The translations under genes were made by a program, and so were the position numbers. DNA of 22,500 nt, from positions 24,751,144 to 24,773,643 of the forward strand of contig CM060326.1 in NCBI GenBank assembly GCA_030674155.1. The letters are read 5' to 3'. Below are positions 1 through 9,984 of this stretch, one piece after another (the first letter of the stretch is position 1; the number at the start of each line of letters is the position of its first letter). Source of the stretch: Stramonita haemastoma (taxonomy: Eukaryota; Mollusca; Gastropoda; Neogastropoda; Muricidae). Below the pieces are notes generated by a model that did no database searches, was not told where the DNA came from, and saw only the letters and a program-made list of their open reading frames with translations.

Positions 1-368
1 AACATTGAACCAAAGTATGACAAAACAGGTGATGATAAAAGCACTGGCAGCAAAGCAGAAAATACGGACTGTTTCATACAAAGTAAAATGTGTCCTAGTA
101 CTAAAAGACCTAGCAGGAAAGATGTTTCATGTATTGCAGGTGAACTGATGACTCCACAGAGCAGTGACCCACCACAAAACAGAGAGGCAGGCAGACTAGA
201 CAGTCTGTGAGCACAAAGCAGGCTCCACGACCCAGACGTGCTGCTTCTCAAGTAGGTCCAAAAAAGCCAGGCTGCCGTAAAGTGCCAGCAAGGTCTGGCA
301 GCCAAAGCAGTATCACCAAGTCTTTTCACAGACTACATTCTGTGATAGGGAAAATGGCAAAGACATGA
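1..368 (+). pseudogene. LINE-1 upstream open stretch, possible C-terminus of ORF1
   Basis: One frame is open from base 1 to the TGA at 208-210. A second frame overlaps it and runs to the TGA at 366-368, suggesting one frameshift around 170-210. The second part is rich in Arg, Lys, Pro and Ser (for example QAPRPRRAASQVGPKKPG), the kind of basic tail expected of a nucleic-acid-binding LINE ORF1 product. Its position directly before the endonuclease reading frame supports this. No zinc knuckle, coiled coil or esterase motif is visible in the part present. It could instead be the N-terminal extension of ORF2. The assignment rests on position and composition only. Confidence 0.4.
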
Positions 369-551
369 CCCCAGGGTCATATGCCAAATTCAATACTGAG
401 GATATCCCATGCATGTCAAAATAGGGATTCAGCCGGGCCACAGAATCTCATTGTCAATGGCAGAAGGTCTCTGCAGTTACTACTAACATCAAGGGTTTAG
501 AGGCAGGGCCTGATCAAGGTTTTGATGCTTCTGGAATACATTTTCTAAACT

Positions 552-1350
552 ATGAATGTAAACGGTCTTTTGCCTAAAATTGATAACATGGATTTTGTTA
601 ATTTTTTTACTTAAATATGATATAATCTGTTTAACAGAAACCTTTGTTGTATCTAATGTTGACTTCCCCATTTTCAGGGATTACATAATGTTCATTTCAG
701 GGGCAAAAAAATTGTCTCATCATGGAAGATATTCTGGAGGGGTAATTCTTTTGGTTAGAAAATCCTTTGGAACCTTTGTGGAAAAAATTGAGGTTGGTTT
801 TGACAATACCATTGTTGTAAAGTTGCACAGAGACTTATTGGGTACAAGTAAAGATATCATGTTAGTTTGTACATATATTCCTCCTTATGAATCTGTATTT
901 TGGAAAACCAAACAAAGGGTGGATGGTTTGGGAGATTTGGAGCAGTGTTTACTTGAGCTTCAAAGCTCATATGGTGACTTTAATCTGTTAGTAACAGGGG
1001 ATTTTAATGCTTGTACAGCTAACCAAAATTACAATGTGGGGGATGATTTGATGATTTTGAAAATTTGTATTCTTTTTCCAATCACCAATTGCCTAGAAAA
1101 TCACACAATACAGAAACTAATGTATTTGGTAACCAGTTAATTGAAGTATGTAATATGTTTGATTGTGTTATTTTAAATGGGCTTTGTAGTGCAGGATTTG
1201 ATGATAGTTATACTTTCATAGCATCTTCTGGGTTCTAGTACAGTTGACTACTTTATTGCCTCTTTGGATTTATTAGCATCTGTTCAAATACCTTCTCTGG
1301 TTATAGAAAGTATAACAGAATCTGACCATCTTCCGGTTTGTATGAAGATA
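552..1350 (+). pseudogene. LINE-1 APE-type endonuclease domain (broken)
   Basis: This domain nicks target DNA to start target-primed reverse transcription. The visible series follows the AP-endonuclease family: MNVNGLLPKI at the start (552 on), then a stop near 599 and a resumed frame with the catalytic glutamate in LTET (about 631-642). Next come GGVILLVRK, a YIPP turn, and LLVTGDFNA (about 987-1013) with the catalytic Asp and Asn. A frameshift near 1135 is followed by STVDYFIAS around 1240 and SDHLPV (about 1322-1339) with the last catalytic Asp and His. All the main catalytic positions survive at sequence level, but at least three frame breaks prevent one continuous product. Confidence 0.85.
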
Positions 1351-2090
1351 GAACATGTTAACAATGTTGCCAAAACTTTACGCAATCAGGCATCTAAAAT
1401 GGAAGTGACTCATGAAAAACTTATATGGAATGACAATAAGAAAGAGGACTTTGTTAAGGCTTTAAGCACTACTGATATAAAAACTAAATTTACAAAGGCC
1501 AAAAGTACCATTGAAAACAATATAGAAGATACTTTATATATATTTGTTGAAAGTTTGAAAGAGGCTAGTATATGCATGTTTAAAAAAAAATTAACCAACA
1601 AAAAAATAAAAAGTCTGAATGGTTTGATAATGAATGTAAAGCTGCCAAAAAAGAAAGTAGATCAAAATTAAACAATTTCAGAAAAAACCAGGAATGTAGA
1701 GGATAGACACATTTATGTTCAGAAAAGGAAAATCTATAAGCGATTGCTAAAGACAAAAAAACAAGATTACAGAAGAATGAAAACAGAATCTTTAGCAAAT
1801 AACATTTCAGATTCTTCCTTTTTTGGAAGGGAGTAAGGAGCATGGGGTGTGGAAATCGTGCAGTTATTTACAACAATATTAGTACTGAAGACTGGTATAA
1901 TCATTTCAAAAACGTTTTTCAGAGCTTTGAAGAAAATATGGAAGAAAACGATAAAAATATACATTTAAAGGAAGAAATGGAACATACCTTAAATAAAGAC
2001 ATACTGAAACTGAAGTAGTACATGCAAAATCAAAACTTGAAATAGGAAAGGCAAGTGAAATTGACAATATATCAGCTGAAATGTTGAAGA
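1351..2090 (+). pseudogene. LINE-1 linker between endonuclease and RT
   Basis: A lysine-rich region joins endonuclease and polymerase. It stays open to the TAA near 1669, then continues in another frame with more basic and acidic residues (KRKIYKRLLKTKKQDYRR around 1725-1780). Around 2040-2100 it reaches the start of the RT domain with IDNISAEMLKNGG, the usual element just before the first polymerase motifs. The order and length are normal for an APE-type LINE. Frames change at about 1670, 1840 and 2020-2090. Function is inferred from position, since linkers of this kind have no diagnostic catalytic residues. Confidence 0.7.
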
Positions 2091-3885
2091 ATGGAGGCAA
2101 AGTTGTTACTGGAGTTTTGGGTAAAATCTTTTAACACTATTTTTGCTTCAAGTGTATATCCAAGGACTGGTCAAAAGTATAATAATACCCATTTACAAAA
2201 AGGGGATCCTGAAGATACAGATAACTACAGAGGAGTGTCTTTGTTAAGTATCCTTTCTAAATGTTATACATCAATAATAAATGCAAGACTTTATAACTGA
2301 TTAGAAGTCAATGATATGATTTCTGAGAATCAGGCAGGTTTTCGTAGAGGATATTCAACAGTTGATCAAATATTCAATCTATATGCAATTGTCCGGAAAT
2401 GTATGTTGAAGAAAGGCAGAAAATTATATGTAGCATTTGTTGATTTAGAAAGCTTTTGATTCTGTACATCATGCAAACTTCTTCAATGCATGAGAAATCA
2501 AGGAGTAGTAGAAGGTTTTTGGCCTCTTTGAAAGCAATGTATTTTTCTTTAGTCTCATGTGTACGTGCAAATTGTGAACTTACTGATTATTTTGAGTGTC
2601 CTGTTGGAGTAAGACAAGGTTGTGTTTTAAGTCCTACATTATTTTCTGTTTTCATAAATCAGCTTGCTACTCACATGAATGTTAAAGAAAGACTTGGTAT
2701 ACAAGTTCTGCCAGGTATTATGGAATTGTGGCTCACCACGAAATGAGTCGCTTACTACTTTAACAAGGCATGGGTTTAAAACAGGTTAATATCTTTAGAA
2801 TTGTTGATGATATAATTAAATTGATACACTGAGAAGAATACAAATTATTGTTTTTTGAAAGGAGGGGCATTTTAACGAATAACCAAGTGTTTTCTAATGG
2901 AAGAAACTAGATTGTCAATTCTATTTCATTTCGATCAACAATGATTATACAAACGTTACTGAATGTTGTAGCATTTCAATGTTTTTGTATTGTATAGCCA
3001 TTTTATTGCAGTTTTATAACATGTCAATAACTAAAAATTGACCTCTGGTGCAATGCGTCTCATTATGTGGTGGAGCATCACAATTGTTTGTATTACTGTT
3101 TGCAGATGATGTCGCTTTATTATCTTCAACAAAGCATGGTTTACAAAGCCAGTTAAATATCCTTCAGAATTGTTGTAATGATATGAAATTAAATGTGAAC
3201 ACTGAGAAAACAAAAATTATGTTATTTAGAAAGGGAGGGCATTTAGGACGACATGAACAGTGGGTTTTTAATGGAAAGAAACTAGATGTGGTAAACAGCT
3301 ATTGTTGTTTAGGATTCCATTTCACAACAATGATTAGTACGAAGGGGGGGTACTGAATGTTTAGCATCTAAGGGTAAGAAAGCAGTAGTCCAATTGAATA
3401 AAGTTTTTAAAAATATAAGGAAATGACCGCAAAAACATTTTTCAAGATTTTTTACATTAAAATTCAACCGATTCTTCTATATGCTTCTGAAATATGGGGT
3501 TTAACCAAATTAGATCATTTAGAAAAAGTACACTCTTTGGCGTGCAAAAGATTTTTAGGTGTTCCAGTTAGAACTCCAAATAAAATGGTATATGGTGATT
3601 TAGGAAGATTTCAACTTCATGTAATTCTTGTGTTTCTGTTTTAAGTATTGGTTTAGGTTATTACAAATGAAGAATGAAAGATTGCCACATGAAGCTTATC
3701 AGATGTTATTGGAATTAGATAAAATGGGTAAAGATTGTTGGGTGTCGAAAATTAGGGAAATTTTATGCAAGACAGGATTCAGTTGTGTTTGGCTGCAGCA
3801 GGGTGTGGCTCAGGTCAAAATGTTTCTCAGCTATTTAAACAGAGACTTGATTGATTTGTACATTCAGAATGGTCTGGCACTATAG
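2091..3885 (+). pseudogene. LINE-1 reverse transcriptase domain, interrupted by a duplicated segment
   Basis: Motifs appear in the order expected of non-LTR RTs: KKGDPEDTDNYRGVSLLS (about 2190-2245), ENQAGFRRGYSTVDQI near 2325, the motif A region AFVDLE (about 2433-2450) broken by a one- or two-base loss just before FDSVH, PVGVRQGCVLSPTLFSVF (about 2600-2655), and an intact FADD catalytic box at 3099-3110. Thumb-like sequence follows (LNVNTEKTKIMLF, YASEIWG, KVHSLACKRFLG). Between the PVGVRQGC block and the FADD box lies an extra 353 bp, 2729-3081, described separately. Stops and shifts near 2300, 2450, 3356 and 3620 make it inactive. Confidence 0.9.
2729..3081 (+). repeat. 353-bp extra segment inside the LINE-1 RT, carrying a diverged copy of the RT downstream of it
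   Basis: AATTG occurs at 2724-2728 and 3082-3086. Reading across the segment with one AATTG copy keeps the RT frame into the FADD box, so the extra DNA sits cleanly between two neighbouring codons. Bases about 2744-2976 align in the same orientation with about 3109-3371: both contain GTCGCTT, ACTGAGAA, GAAAGAAACTAG-like and CAACAATGATTA blocks in the same order, with many small indels. The last 105 bp of the segment show no clear relative. Its ends also form an imperfect inverted match (2735-2752 against 3058-3075, 15 of 18). It may be a tandem duplication, a template-switch chimera, or an insertion built from LINE sequence. Confidence 0.75.
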
Positions 3886-3891
3886 AAGACC

Positions 3892-4260
3892 GTGATAGAT
3901 ATGACAACTATAGATCTTTTAAGGTATATTTTGAAAAAGAAAAATATGTGTCTGATATGGATACCTACTGTTTCAGAGTTGCCATCTCACAAGCCAGGTT
4001 CAATGTTCTCCCCCTTAATGCAAACATGCATCGCTTTAGCAATGTACTTCAGAAGAAATCCTGTCCATTTTACAAGTTAGTAGTGGAAGACGAACAGCAT
4101 TTTCTTTTTGTGTGTCCTAGTATTCTGACTTAAGAACTAAGTTTCTGGGGGATTTAGTTAGAACCCCAATCCATATTTGTTGCAAGTGTCTAGTATCAAA
4201 CAAATGCACGACGTTTCAAGGTATATTTTTCACTCTGTGAACAAAAGGAAAAAAGAGTGA
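3892..4260 (+). pseudogene. LINE-1 C-terminal region with degenerate zinc knuckle
   Basis: Frames here are split, but the expected tail of the RT polyprotein can be followed: VAISQARFNVLPLNANMHRF (about 3975-4035), then a Cys/His cluster with CPFY, then EDEQHFLFVC (about 4064-4115). In this family the cluster normally has a CxxC pair, then His and Cys. Here the second Cys position is Tyr, so the knuckle is damaged. After a frameshift near 4130 the last stretch, PYLLQVSSIKQMHDVSRYIF, leads to a TGA at 4258-4260, which I take as the ancestral ORF2 stop. Such C-terminal knuckles are thought to bind the RNA template. Confidence 0.7.
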
Positions 4261-4362
4261 CTGGAATTTGATGTTGCTTTTGATGTGCGTAGTCATTTTA
4301 TTCCAGGGTAAGGGTGTCTCCATGGTATCTAGCGCCACTCTTGAAACGTTTAAAATGGTTGT

Positions 4363-4455
4363 GTGTGGGGGGGGGATGTTTGTGTGTGTGTTGTTTGTGT
4401 GTGCGTGTGCACGCGTGTGCGTGCGTGCGGGAGGTGTGTGTGTGTGTGTGGGTGG

Positions 4456-4507
<52 letters not shown>

Positions 4508-4536
4508 TGGTGCGTGTGTGTGTGTGTGTGTGTGTT
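4363..4536 (+). repeat. (TG)n / (TGCG)n compound microsatellite
   Basis: TG repeats with a central uninterrupted TGCG tract (about 4454-4508). Alternating purine-pyrimidine sequence with CG steps can adopt the Z-DNA form. It lies within the LINE-1 3' UTR. All reading frames across it are low-complexity artefacts. Confidence 0.97.
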
Positions 4537-4934
4537 TTGATTAGTACATTGTGAAAACAAGATTTGTTGGAAACTATACGCCTATACTGATGTAACTTGA
4601 GAAGTGATGGTGATTTCACCATTATGAATGGTATAGCAGTAACATGATATGAATGTGATGAAGATAATGGCGATGATTGGTGTACTGTGTTACGATAGAG
4701 ATGATGCTCTTTAGTCATGACTGTGATGAGGAGGATGATAACCATGACGATTTTAGTAATAAAAGGACAGCGCTGATGATGATGATAACGATGGCTGCTT
4801 TAGTAATGACTGTGTTGAGTAGGAGTATAACGATGATGCTCTTAGTCATATGTGATGTATTTGAATGCGTTGCATTAATGGACTGTTGATCAAAGTTTTT
4901 GGTCAATTATTACTATTCCCCTTCGTCCCTTCCA

Positions 4935-4986
4935 TTGTATTGTGGCCCAAGGCCGAAGTACAATAAAAATGTTCAGTGTTCAGTGT
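4935..4986 (+). promoter_or_regulatory. LINE-1 3'-terminal stem-loop and short tail repeat
   Basis: Bases 4935-4947 pair with 4951-4963. This gives a 13-position stem with one mismatch, two G-U wobbles and a three-base CAA loop, with GGCC/GGCC at the top and TTGTA/TACAA at the base. It is followed by ATAAAAATG and two tandem TTCAGTG units (4972-4985). CR1/L2-type LINEs are known to end in a stem-loop recognised by their RT, followed by short tandem repeats rather than a poly(A) tail. The position here, directly after the LINE-1 3' UTR, fits that role. Confidence 0.65.
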
Positions 4987-5209
<223 letters not shown>

Positions 5210-5211
5210 CT

Positions 5212-5435
5212 TCCTTCAGATGAGACTTTAAACCGAGGCCCCGTGTGCGAACGCACGCAGAACATCTTGCGCACACGTTAAATCCTGTTACGCTTTTTGT
5301 AAGAGTAGGCCATCATGTGCCGGTGGGAACAGATGACATTTACAAAACTGCGTACACACGGGAACTGGACGTAAAAAAGCACAAGAGTGCTTGTTCCATT
5401 ATCCTCGATATAAAAGAATAAATCTAAATCTAAAA
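5212..5435 (+). mobile_element. SINE family A, copy 1 (5'-truncated)
   Basis: Shares the body of the full copy at 5543: GATGAGACTTTAAACCGAGG, then AACATCTTGCGCACACGTTAA, GTAAGAGTAGGCCATC, GGAACAGATGACA and a 3' block ATTATCCTCGATATAAAAGAATAAAT. The tRNA-like head is missing and its place is taken by the CT array. The tail is AATCTA repeats. The near-identity to copy 2 implies recent, related insertions. Confidence 0.85.
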
Positions 5436-5436
5436 T

Positions 5437-5443
5437 CCTCTCT

Positions 5444-5536
<93 letters not shown>
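5437..5536 (+). repeat. (CT)n microsatellite
   Basis: Pure CT with a few CTT or CCT interruptions. It starts at the tail of SINE copy 1 and ends just before the head of copy 2. Confidence 0.98.
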
Positions 5537-5539
<3 letters not shown>

Positions 5540-5542
5540 ATG

Positions 5543-5894
5543 TGGGGACGGATAGCCTAGTGGTCCGGACATTGCGCTGGCAATTTGACGACCCCGGTTC
5601 GAGTCCGGTCGAGGAGATTTTTCTCCTGGAATTAACATCAGTGCTGACTCCACTCTCCCCAAAAGTCCTTCGGATGAGACTTTAAACCGAGGCCCCGTAA
5701 GCGAACGCACGCAGAACATCTTGCGCACACGTTAAATCCTGTTCCGCTTTTCGTAAGAGTAGGCCATCGTGTGCCGATGGAGCAGATGACATTTACAAAA
5801 CTGCATACACACGGGGACTGGATGTAAAAAAGCAAAGAATGCTCATTCCATTATCCTCGACGTAAAAGAATAAATCAAATCAAATCAAATCAAT
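5543..5894 (+). mobile_element. SINE family A, copy 2 (full length, tRNA-derived head)
   Basis: The head contains a box A-like TAGCCTAGTGG and a perfect box B, GGTTCGAGTCC, the internal RNA polymerase III promoter of tRNA-derived SINEs. Then follow a TTTCTCCTGGAATTAACATC link, the core TTCGGATGAGACTTTAAACC, the long unique body and the 3' block ATTATCCTCGACGTAAAAG. The tail is a run of AATCA units (5868-5894). At about 350 bp it is a typical SINE with a central conserved domain. The core resembles domains described from widespread mollusc and other metazoan SINE superfamilies, but that link is from memory and was not tested. It is not a tRNA gene, because the tRNA-like part runs straight into the SINE body. 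Confidence 0.9.
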
Positions 5895-6294
5895 AAACAT
5901 TTTGTATTTAAAGTTTTGCTTACGAGACCAAATGTCAGTGTGAAAATCTAGTCTTTGCTGACCACTTCTTTTATTCAATTTTCTGTACAATTTTTTCGAA
6001 AACTTTCTTGATTTTCTTTTCCATTTTCAAGGTAAATTTATCTTTCAAATTGATGTACTTTTTTTTTTATAACTAATGTCCTCACTCAATTTGAACCCCC
6101 TTTCCTTGATTGTCATAAAACAAAGAAGTGAAATAACACTTAGAGCTCTTTTTTCAAGCTATGAATTTCACCTGGAAGGTCATGACAGGTCAAAGGCAAA
6201 TGTGTTGTGTGTTTCTATAGTCTTGTAAATAGTTTTTTTGTGTTATAGCCAAAAAATAAGTGTTTTATGTAAAAGCAGGCATGTTCGGAGTAAT

Positions 6295-6296
<2 letters not shown>
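5895..6296. other. Unassigned AT-rich spacer
   Basis: AT-rich, with T runs and no convincing reading frame, repeat or RNA structure. I see nothing assignable here. Confidence 0.6.
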
Positions 6297-6383
<87 letters not shown>

Positions 6384-6384
6384 G
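6297..6384 (+). repeat. (CT)n microsatellite
   Basis: About 40 near-perfect CT units, polypyrimidine on the plus strand. Confidence 0.98.
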
Positions 6385-7266
6385 TCCAGCAAATAATTTA
6401 TTTTCTAATACAATGGTCTCGTCCTAAAAATCTAGTTTTTCTGTTGAATTCTTGTGAAGAAAGCCGTGTTTTGCACGTTTTGTAATGCCTCTAACTTTCA
6501 TTTTTAAAATACCTTTTTAAAAAAATAATTATGCAGCTTTCTTTAGGAATTTAGTCAGTCTCATCTGGAGTTGTTTTGTTTTTGCAAAAGTGTTCATCAA
6601 AGGATCAGAGAGTTCATGGCCTTATACGTCCTTTGTCTCACAACCACAGAATCCACTCTTCCCGAACATATCTCTTCAGAAACCTCGATCTATGCTACTT
6701 AACTGTGTACTCTGGTTATAAAACGGGCTAAAGCATTTTGTAAAAACAAGTCTCCGAGTCTGCACCGATTCATTTTCTCTTGTTGTTGTTTTTTTTTGGG
6801 GGGAGGTGACTTTATCTATTGGAGCTTTAACAAGGTGACAGTCCAGATATAACCAATGTGGTCAGCAAAACTATCCACAATAATAGAATTGAATTAGATT
6901 AAATTTGTATTTCCCGACAGACAGGTATCGTAGCACTAGGTAAATGCAAACCTCTATATTTGCCCACCACGTGATATTTTTGGTATCAATCAAATAGCTA
7001 GTTGAGGTGACATTTAGCACTATCTTGCCACATGTTTGACCTGACATTACACCTGATTGGCTGTGCTCAAACGTTTGCTGCTGTTTGCAGATCCTGTCTC
7101 ATAAATCAGCGAGACACCTGTGAAAATGGATTATGTGGCGGATGAAGATGGCAGATTTGTTTGGGGCCATTTATTTTGTGCGTACCTGCAGAGAGAGAAT
7201 ATGGAAAAAGATGAGAATATGTGCAGAGAAAAGATTGAGAAAAGCTAGACGAGGAGATGTTTGAGG
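6385..7266. other. Unassigned spacer
   Basis: AT-rich unique-looking sequence. It holds a T run followed by a G run near 6788-6804 and a 40-codon ATG frame at 7125-7247 without any recognisable product. No SINE or LINE motif was found. Confidence 0.55.
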
Positions 7267-7335
7267 GTAACAGTCAAAGTCAAAGTCAAAGTCAAAATTT
7301 TATTTCCAGATGGTGGAAATTATATATAATCTTTA
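7267..7335 (-). mobile_element. 3' end and tail of an unidentified minus-strand retroposon
   Basis: On the minus strand this reads TGGAAATAAAATTTTGACTT followed by further tandem TTTGAC units. A short A/T-rich 3' end with a tandem hexamer tail is typical of LINE or SINE 3' termini. The body to the right (7336-7426) is too short or diverged to assign. Confidence 0.45.
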
Positions 7336-7426
7336 GAAAAAAGAAAATACGGAATTAGCCAACCAAAGTAAAACAACAAATAATTATACCAAACTTTTAA
7401 AAAAAATATTCAACAAGTGCCTAAAA

Positions 7427-7625
7427 TCTGTGTCTCTGTGTGTATCTGGCTGTTTTTCTATCATTTTCTCTGTCTCTTTCTCTCTCTGTGTCTCTGTCTG
7501 TCTGGCTGTCCATCTGTCTGCCACTGTCTCTCTGTCTCTGTCTCTCTCTGTCTCTGTCTGTCTGTCTGTATCTCTTTCTCTCTCTTTCTTTCTCTCCCCC
7601 CCCCCCCCCCTCTCTCTCCCTCTTT
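7427..7625 (+). repeat. (CT)n / (CTGT)n array with a C15 run
   Basis: Imperfect pyrimidine-rich array of CTGT and CT units, with a homopolymer of 15 C at 7596-7610. Confidence 0.95.
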
Positions 7626-7843
7626 TCTTCCAAATCAAAATGATCATTGATTCTTCCTTTTTTTCCGTTTCTGAATGTGTGCCTTTATATATCATTACCT
7701 TATTATTGTATCTCTGTCTTATTTTTTTGCATGCTGTTTTGATACTTGGTATGGTTTCTTGCTCTTGTTCTTGGTATTTGGATCATTATTATTGCTGTTA
7801 TGTAGTTAGAGGTTTATCTTTATCTTGATGTTATCCCTGAAAA

Positions 7844-7941
7844 GGGCGGGGACTGGATGTAAAAAAGCACGCGAGTGCATATCTATTATCCTCGAATAAA
7901 AGTATGCTTGCCTTGCCTTGCCTTGCCTTGCCTTGCCTTGC

Positions 7942-7943
<2 letters not shown>
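7844..7943 (+). mobile_element. SINE family A, copy 3 (3' end only) with (CTTGC)n tail
   Basis: Only the last part of the family A body is present, from GGGACTGGATGTAAAAAAGC through ATTATCCTCGAATAAAAG. It carries a tail of CTTGC pentamers (7906-7943), unlike the A-rich tails of the other copies. It runs directly into a CT array. Confidence 0.8.
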
Positions 7944-8036
<93 letters not shown>

Positions 8037-8051
8037 CTCTCTCTCTCTCTC
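7944..8051 (+). repeat. (CT)n microsatellite
   Basis: Long CT run with TCT interruptions at its right end, fused to the pentamer tail of SINE copy 3. Confidence 0.98.
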
Positions 8052-8355
8052 ATCTGTAATTTTGTTTGTAAAAGCAATCTTTAAACATCTGCAAACAGAA
8101 ATGTACTTCCTCATGTGTTGTTTATTCTAGCTAAATAATTTTTTACCTAGCAGACCTCTTCCAGCATTCACCCTACCTTTCCTTCCATTCACCCTTTGCG
8201 TTTATTAATCAGACTGCAAAGATATTTTGAGAACAGCTTCTAACAAACAACGAGGCCGACCTGACACGAGCAATGACAGGTCAAATGGAAAATCTTGCTG
8301 TTATTTGCTTTTCCGGTTCAGTAAATCTTTGCTTCTGTTCAAAGAAAGAAACGGG
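8052..8355. other. Unassigned spacer
   Basis: Mixed-composition sequence between two CT arrays. I find no gene, SINE body or structural RNA. Confidence 0.55.
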
Positions 8356-8507
<152 letters not shown>

Positions 8508-8727
8508 TTGTATATCTCCAACAAATATATCTGAATTTACATCTAACTACGACAACCGTTTACGTGATCTCTAAAACACAGAATGCTCTCTTTAATTGCC
8601 AATGAAACAGTATTGAACTTTGCAATTTGGAATTTGGACTGACATTTAAAGTGAAGGCAACCAATAGAAATGTAATAAATAAATAAATTACTTTATTCTT
8701 CACGCTTTCTCATGAAGATAGCAAAGG

Positions 8728-9040
8728 CTACGGGTATCCTGGTAGTGAAAGTGTTGCGCATGCGATTTTTCCCCTGGAGTCAACATCAGTGCTGGACTCC
8801 ACTCCCCCAAAAGTCTTTCGAATGAGACTGTAAATCGAGTCCTGTGTGCGAACGCATGCAGAACATCTTACGCACACGTTAAATCGTGTGCCCCTTTTCG
8901 TAAGAGTAGGCCATCGTGTGCCGGTGGGAACAGATGACAAGATTTACAAAACTGCATGCCCTCGGGACTGGATGTAAAATAGCGCATGAGTGCTTATTCC
9001 ATTATCCTTGATATAAAAGAATAAATAAATAAATGATGAA
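8728..9040 (+). mobile_element. SINE family A, copy 4 (internal head deletion)
   Basis: The head start (ACGGGTATCCTGGTAG) and link (TTTTTCCCCTGGAGT) are present, but about 40 bp between them, including box B, are missing. The core is slightly diverged (TTCGAATGAGACTGTAAATC). The body and 3' block are well kept, and the tail is AATA units. Without box B it could not use its own pol III promoter. Confidence 0.85.
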
Positions 9041-9097
9041 TAAAAGGCTCAGGTTTAAGCTCAAGTTGGAGCCAGCACCCAGACATCCGTTCAATGG

Positions 9098-9350
9098 TAG
9101 TGTTTCTCCTGGAGTTAGCAATAGTACCGCCGCCACTCCACCAGACTCTTTCACTATAAACCGAGATTCCCTGTGCAAGCACCCTCAGAACATGTCAATA
9201 CCTGTTCCATCTTTTAGAAGAGTAGGTCATTGTGTGCCGGTACGAACGGATAATAAGATTATAAAATGTTGCATACACACAGGGAGTGTAGGTCTATGTA
9301 AAAGAAAACTGCATGAGGACTTATTCGGTATCTTTGAAATAAAACATTCA
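9098..9350 (+). mobile_element. SINE family A, copy 5 (old, diverged)
   Basis: Placed directly downstream of copy 4 in the same orientation. Landmarks survive in order: TTTCTCCTGGAGTTA, ACTATAAACCGAGATTCC, AGAGTAGGTCATTGTGTGCC, ACGAACGGATAATAAGAT and GGTATCTTTGAAATAAAACA. Substitutions and small deletions are much more frequent than in copies 1, 2 and 4, so it is an older insertion. Confidence 0.75.
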
Positions 9351-9631
9351 ACATAGATAAATATTATTTCACAACAAGAAAAAACCAGAGGTGTTTCCCT
9401 ACAGTACACTAAAATACGTTCATTTGAAGCCCTTATGAGTCCCAAAGGGATAAAAAAAAACACACATTATTTTTGCCTCTGAATTCCATTGCAGAAATAT
9501 ACGGTGCATGAGTACAGAAATGATGCCCCCCTAAAACCCCTATCTAGTCTTCCTCTTTAGCCTGGCCTTTCCCCTTCTTCTGCATACAAGGACTCTAGCA
9601 AGCTTGCATACACTTGCAAGTGCATGTTCAC

Positions 9632-9635
<4 letters not shown>
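9351..9635. other. Unassigned spacer
   Basis: No assignable feature between the old SINE copy and the AT/CA microsatellite block. Confidence 0.5.
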
Positions 9636-9687
<52 letters not shown>

Positions 9688-9724
9688 CATATACATATAT
9701 GTGTGTGTGTATGTATGTATATAT

Positions 9725-9760
<36 letters not shown>

Positions 9761-9806
9761 GTACGCGCGCGCGCGCACACACACACACACACACACAGAG
9801 GAGAAG

Positions 9807-9899
<93 letters not shown>

Positions 9900-9904
9900 C
9901 ACAC
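9636..9904 (+). repeat. Compound AT / GT / CA / CG microsatellite block
   Basis: AT 9636-9685, GT near 9700-9710, CA 9727-9760, CG-rich 9764-9777, CA to 9797, a short break, then CA 9810-9904. Much of it is an alternating purine-pyrimidine tract with a CG centre. Reading frames over it are artefacts. Confidence 0.97.
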
Positions 9905-9984
9905 AAGACAATACAAGATTGCAGAATAAATGGTTCACAAGCTAAACTCCGATTCCCATCTGAAATGTCGCGGATCTACCAAAA

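Noticed and set aside
552..4260. Endogenous retrovirus or LTR element
   Set aside because: APE endonuclease, non-LTR RT motifs and absence of protease, integrase or LTRs indicate a LINE.
4216..4745. Long open frames on both strands rich in His/Thr/Arg or Cys/Val
   Set aside because: They follow the TG/TGCG array and exist in several frames at once, as expected for a simple repeat.
5546..5615. Possible tRNA gene with good box A and box B
   Set aside because: The sequence runs directly into a repeated SINE body and recurs in other copies, so it is a SINE head.
7125..7247. Plus-strand 40-codon ATG frame (MDYVADEDGRFVWG)
   Set aside because: The composition looks plausible, but the frame is too short, with no splice or homology support.
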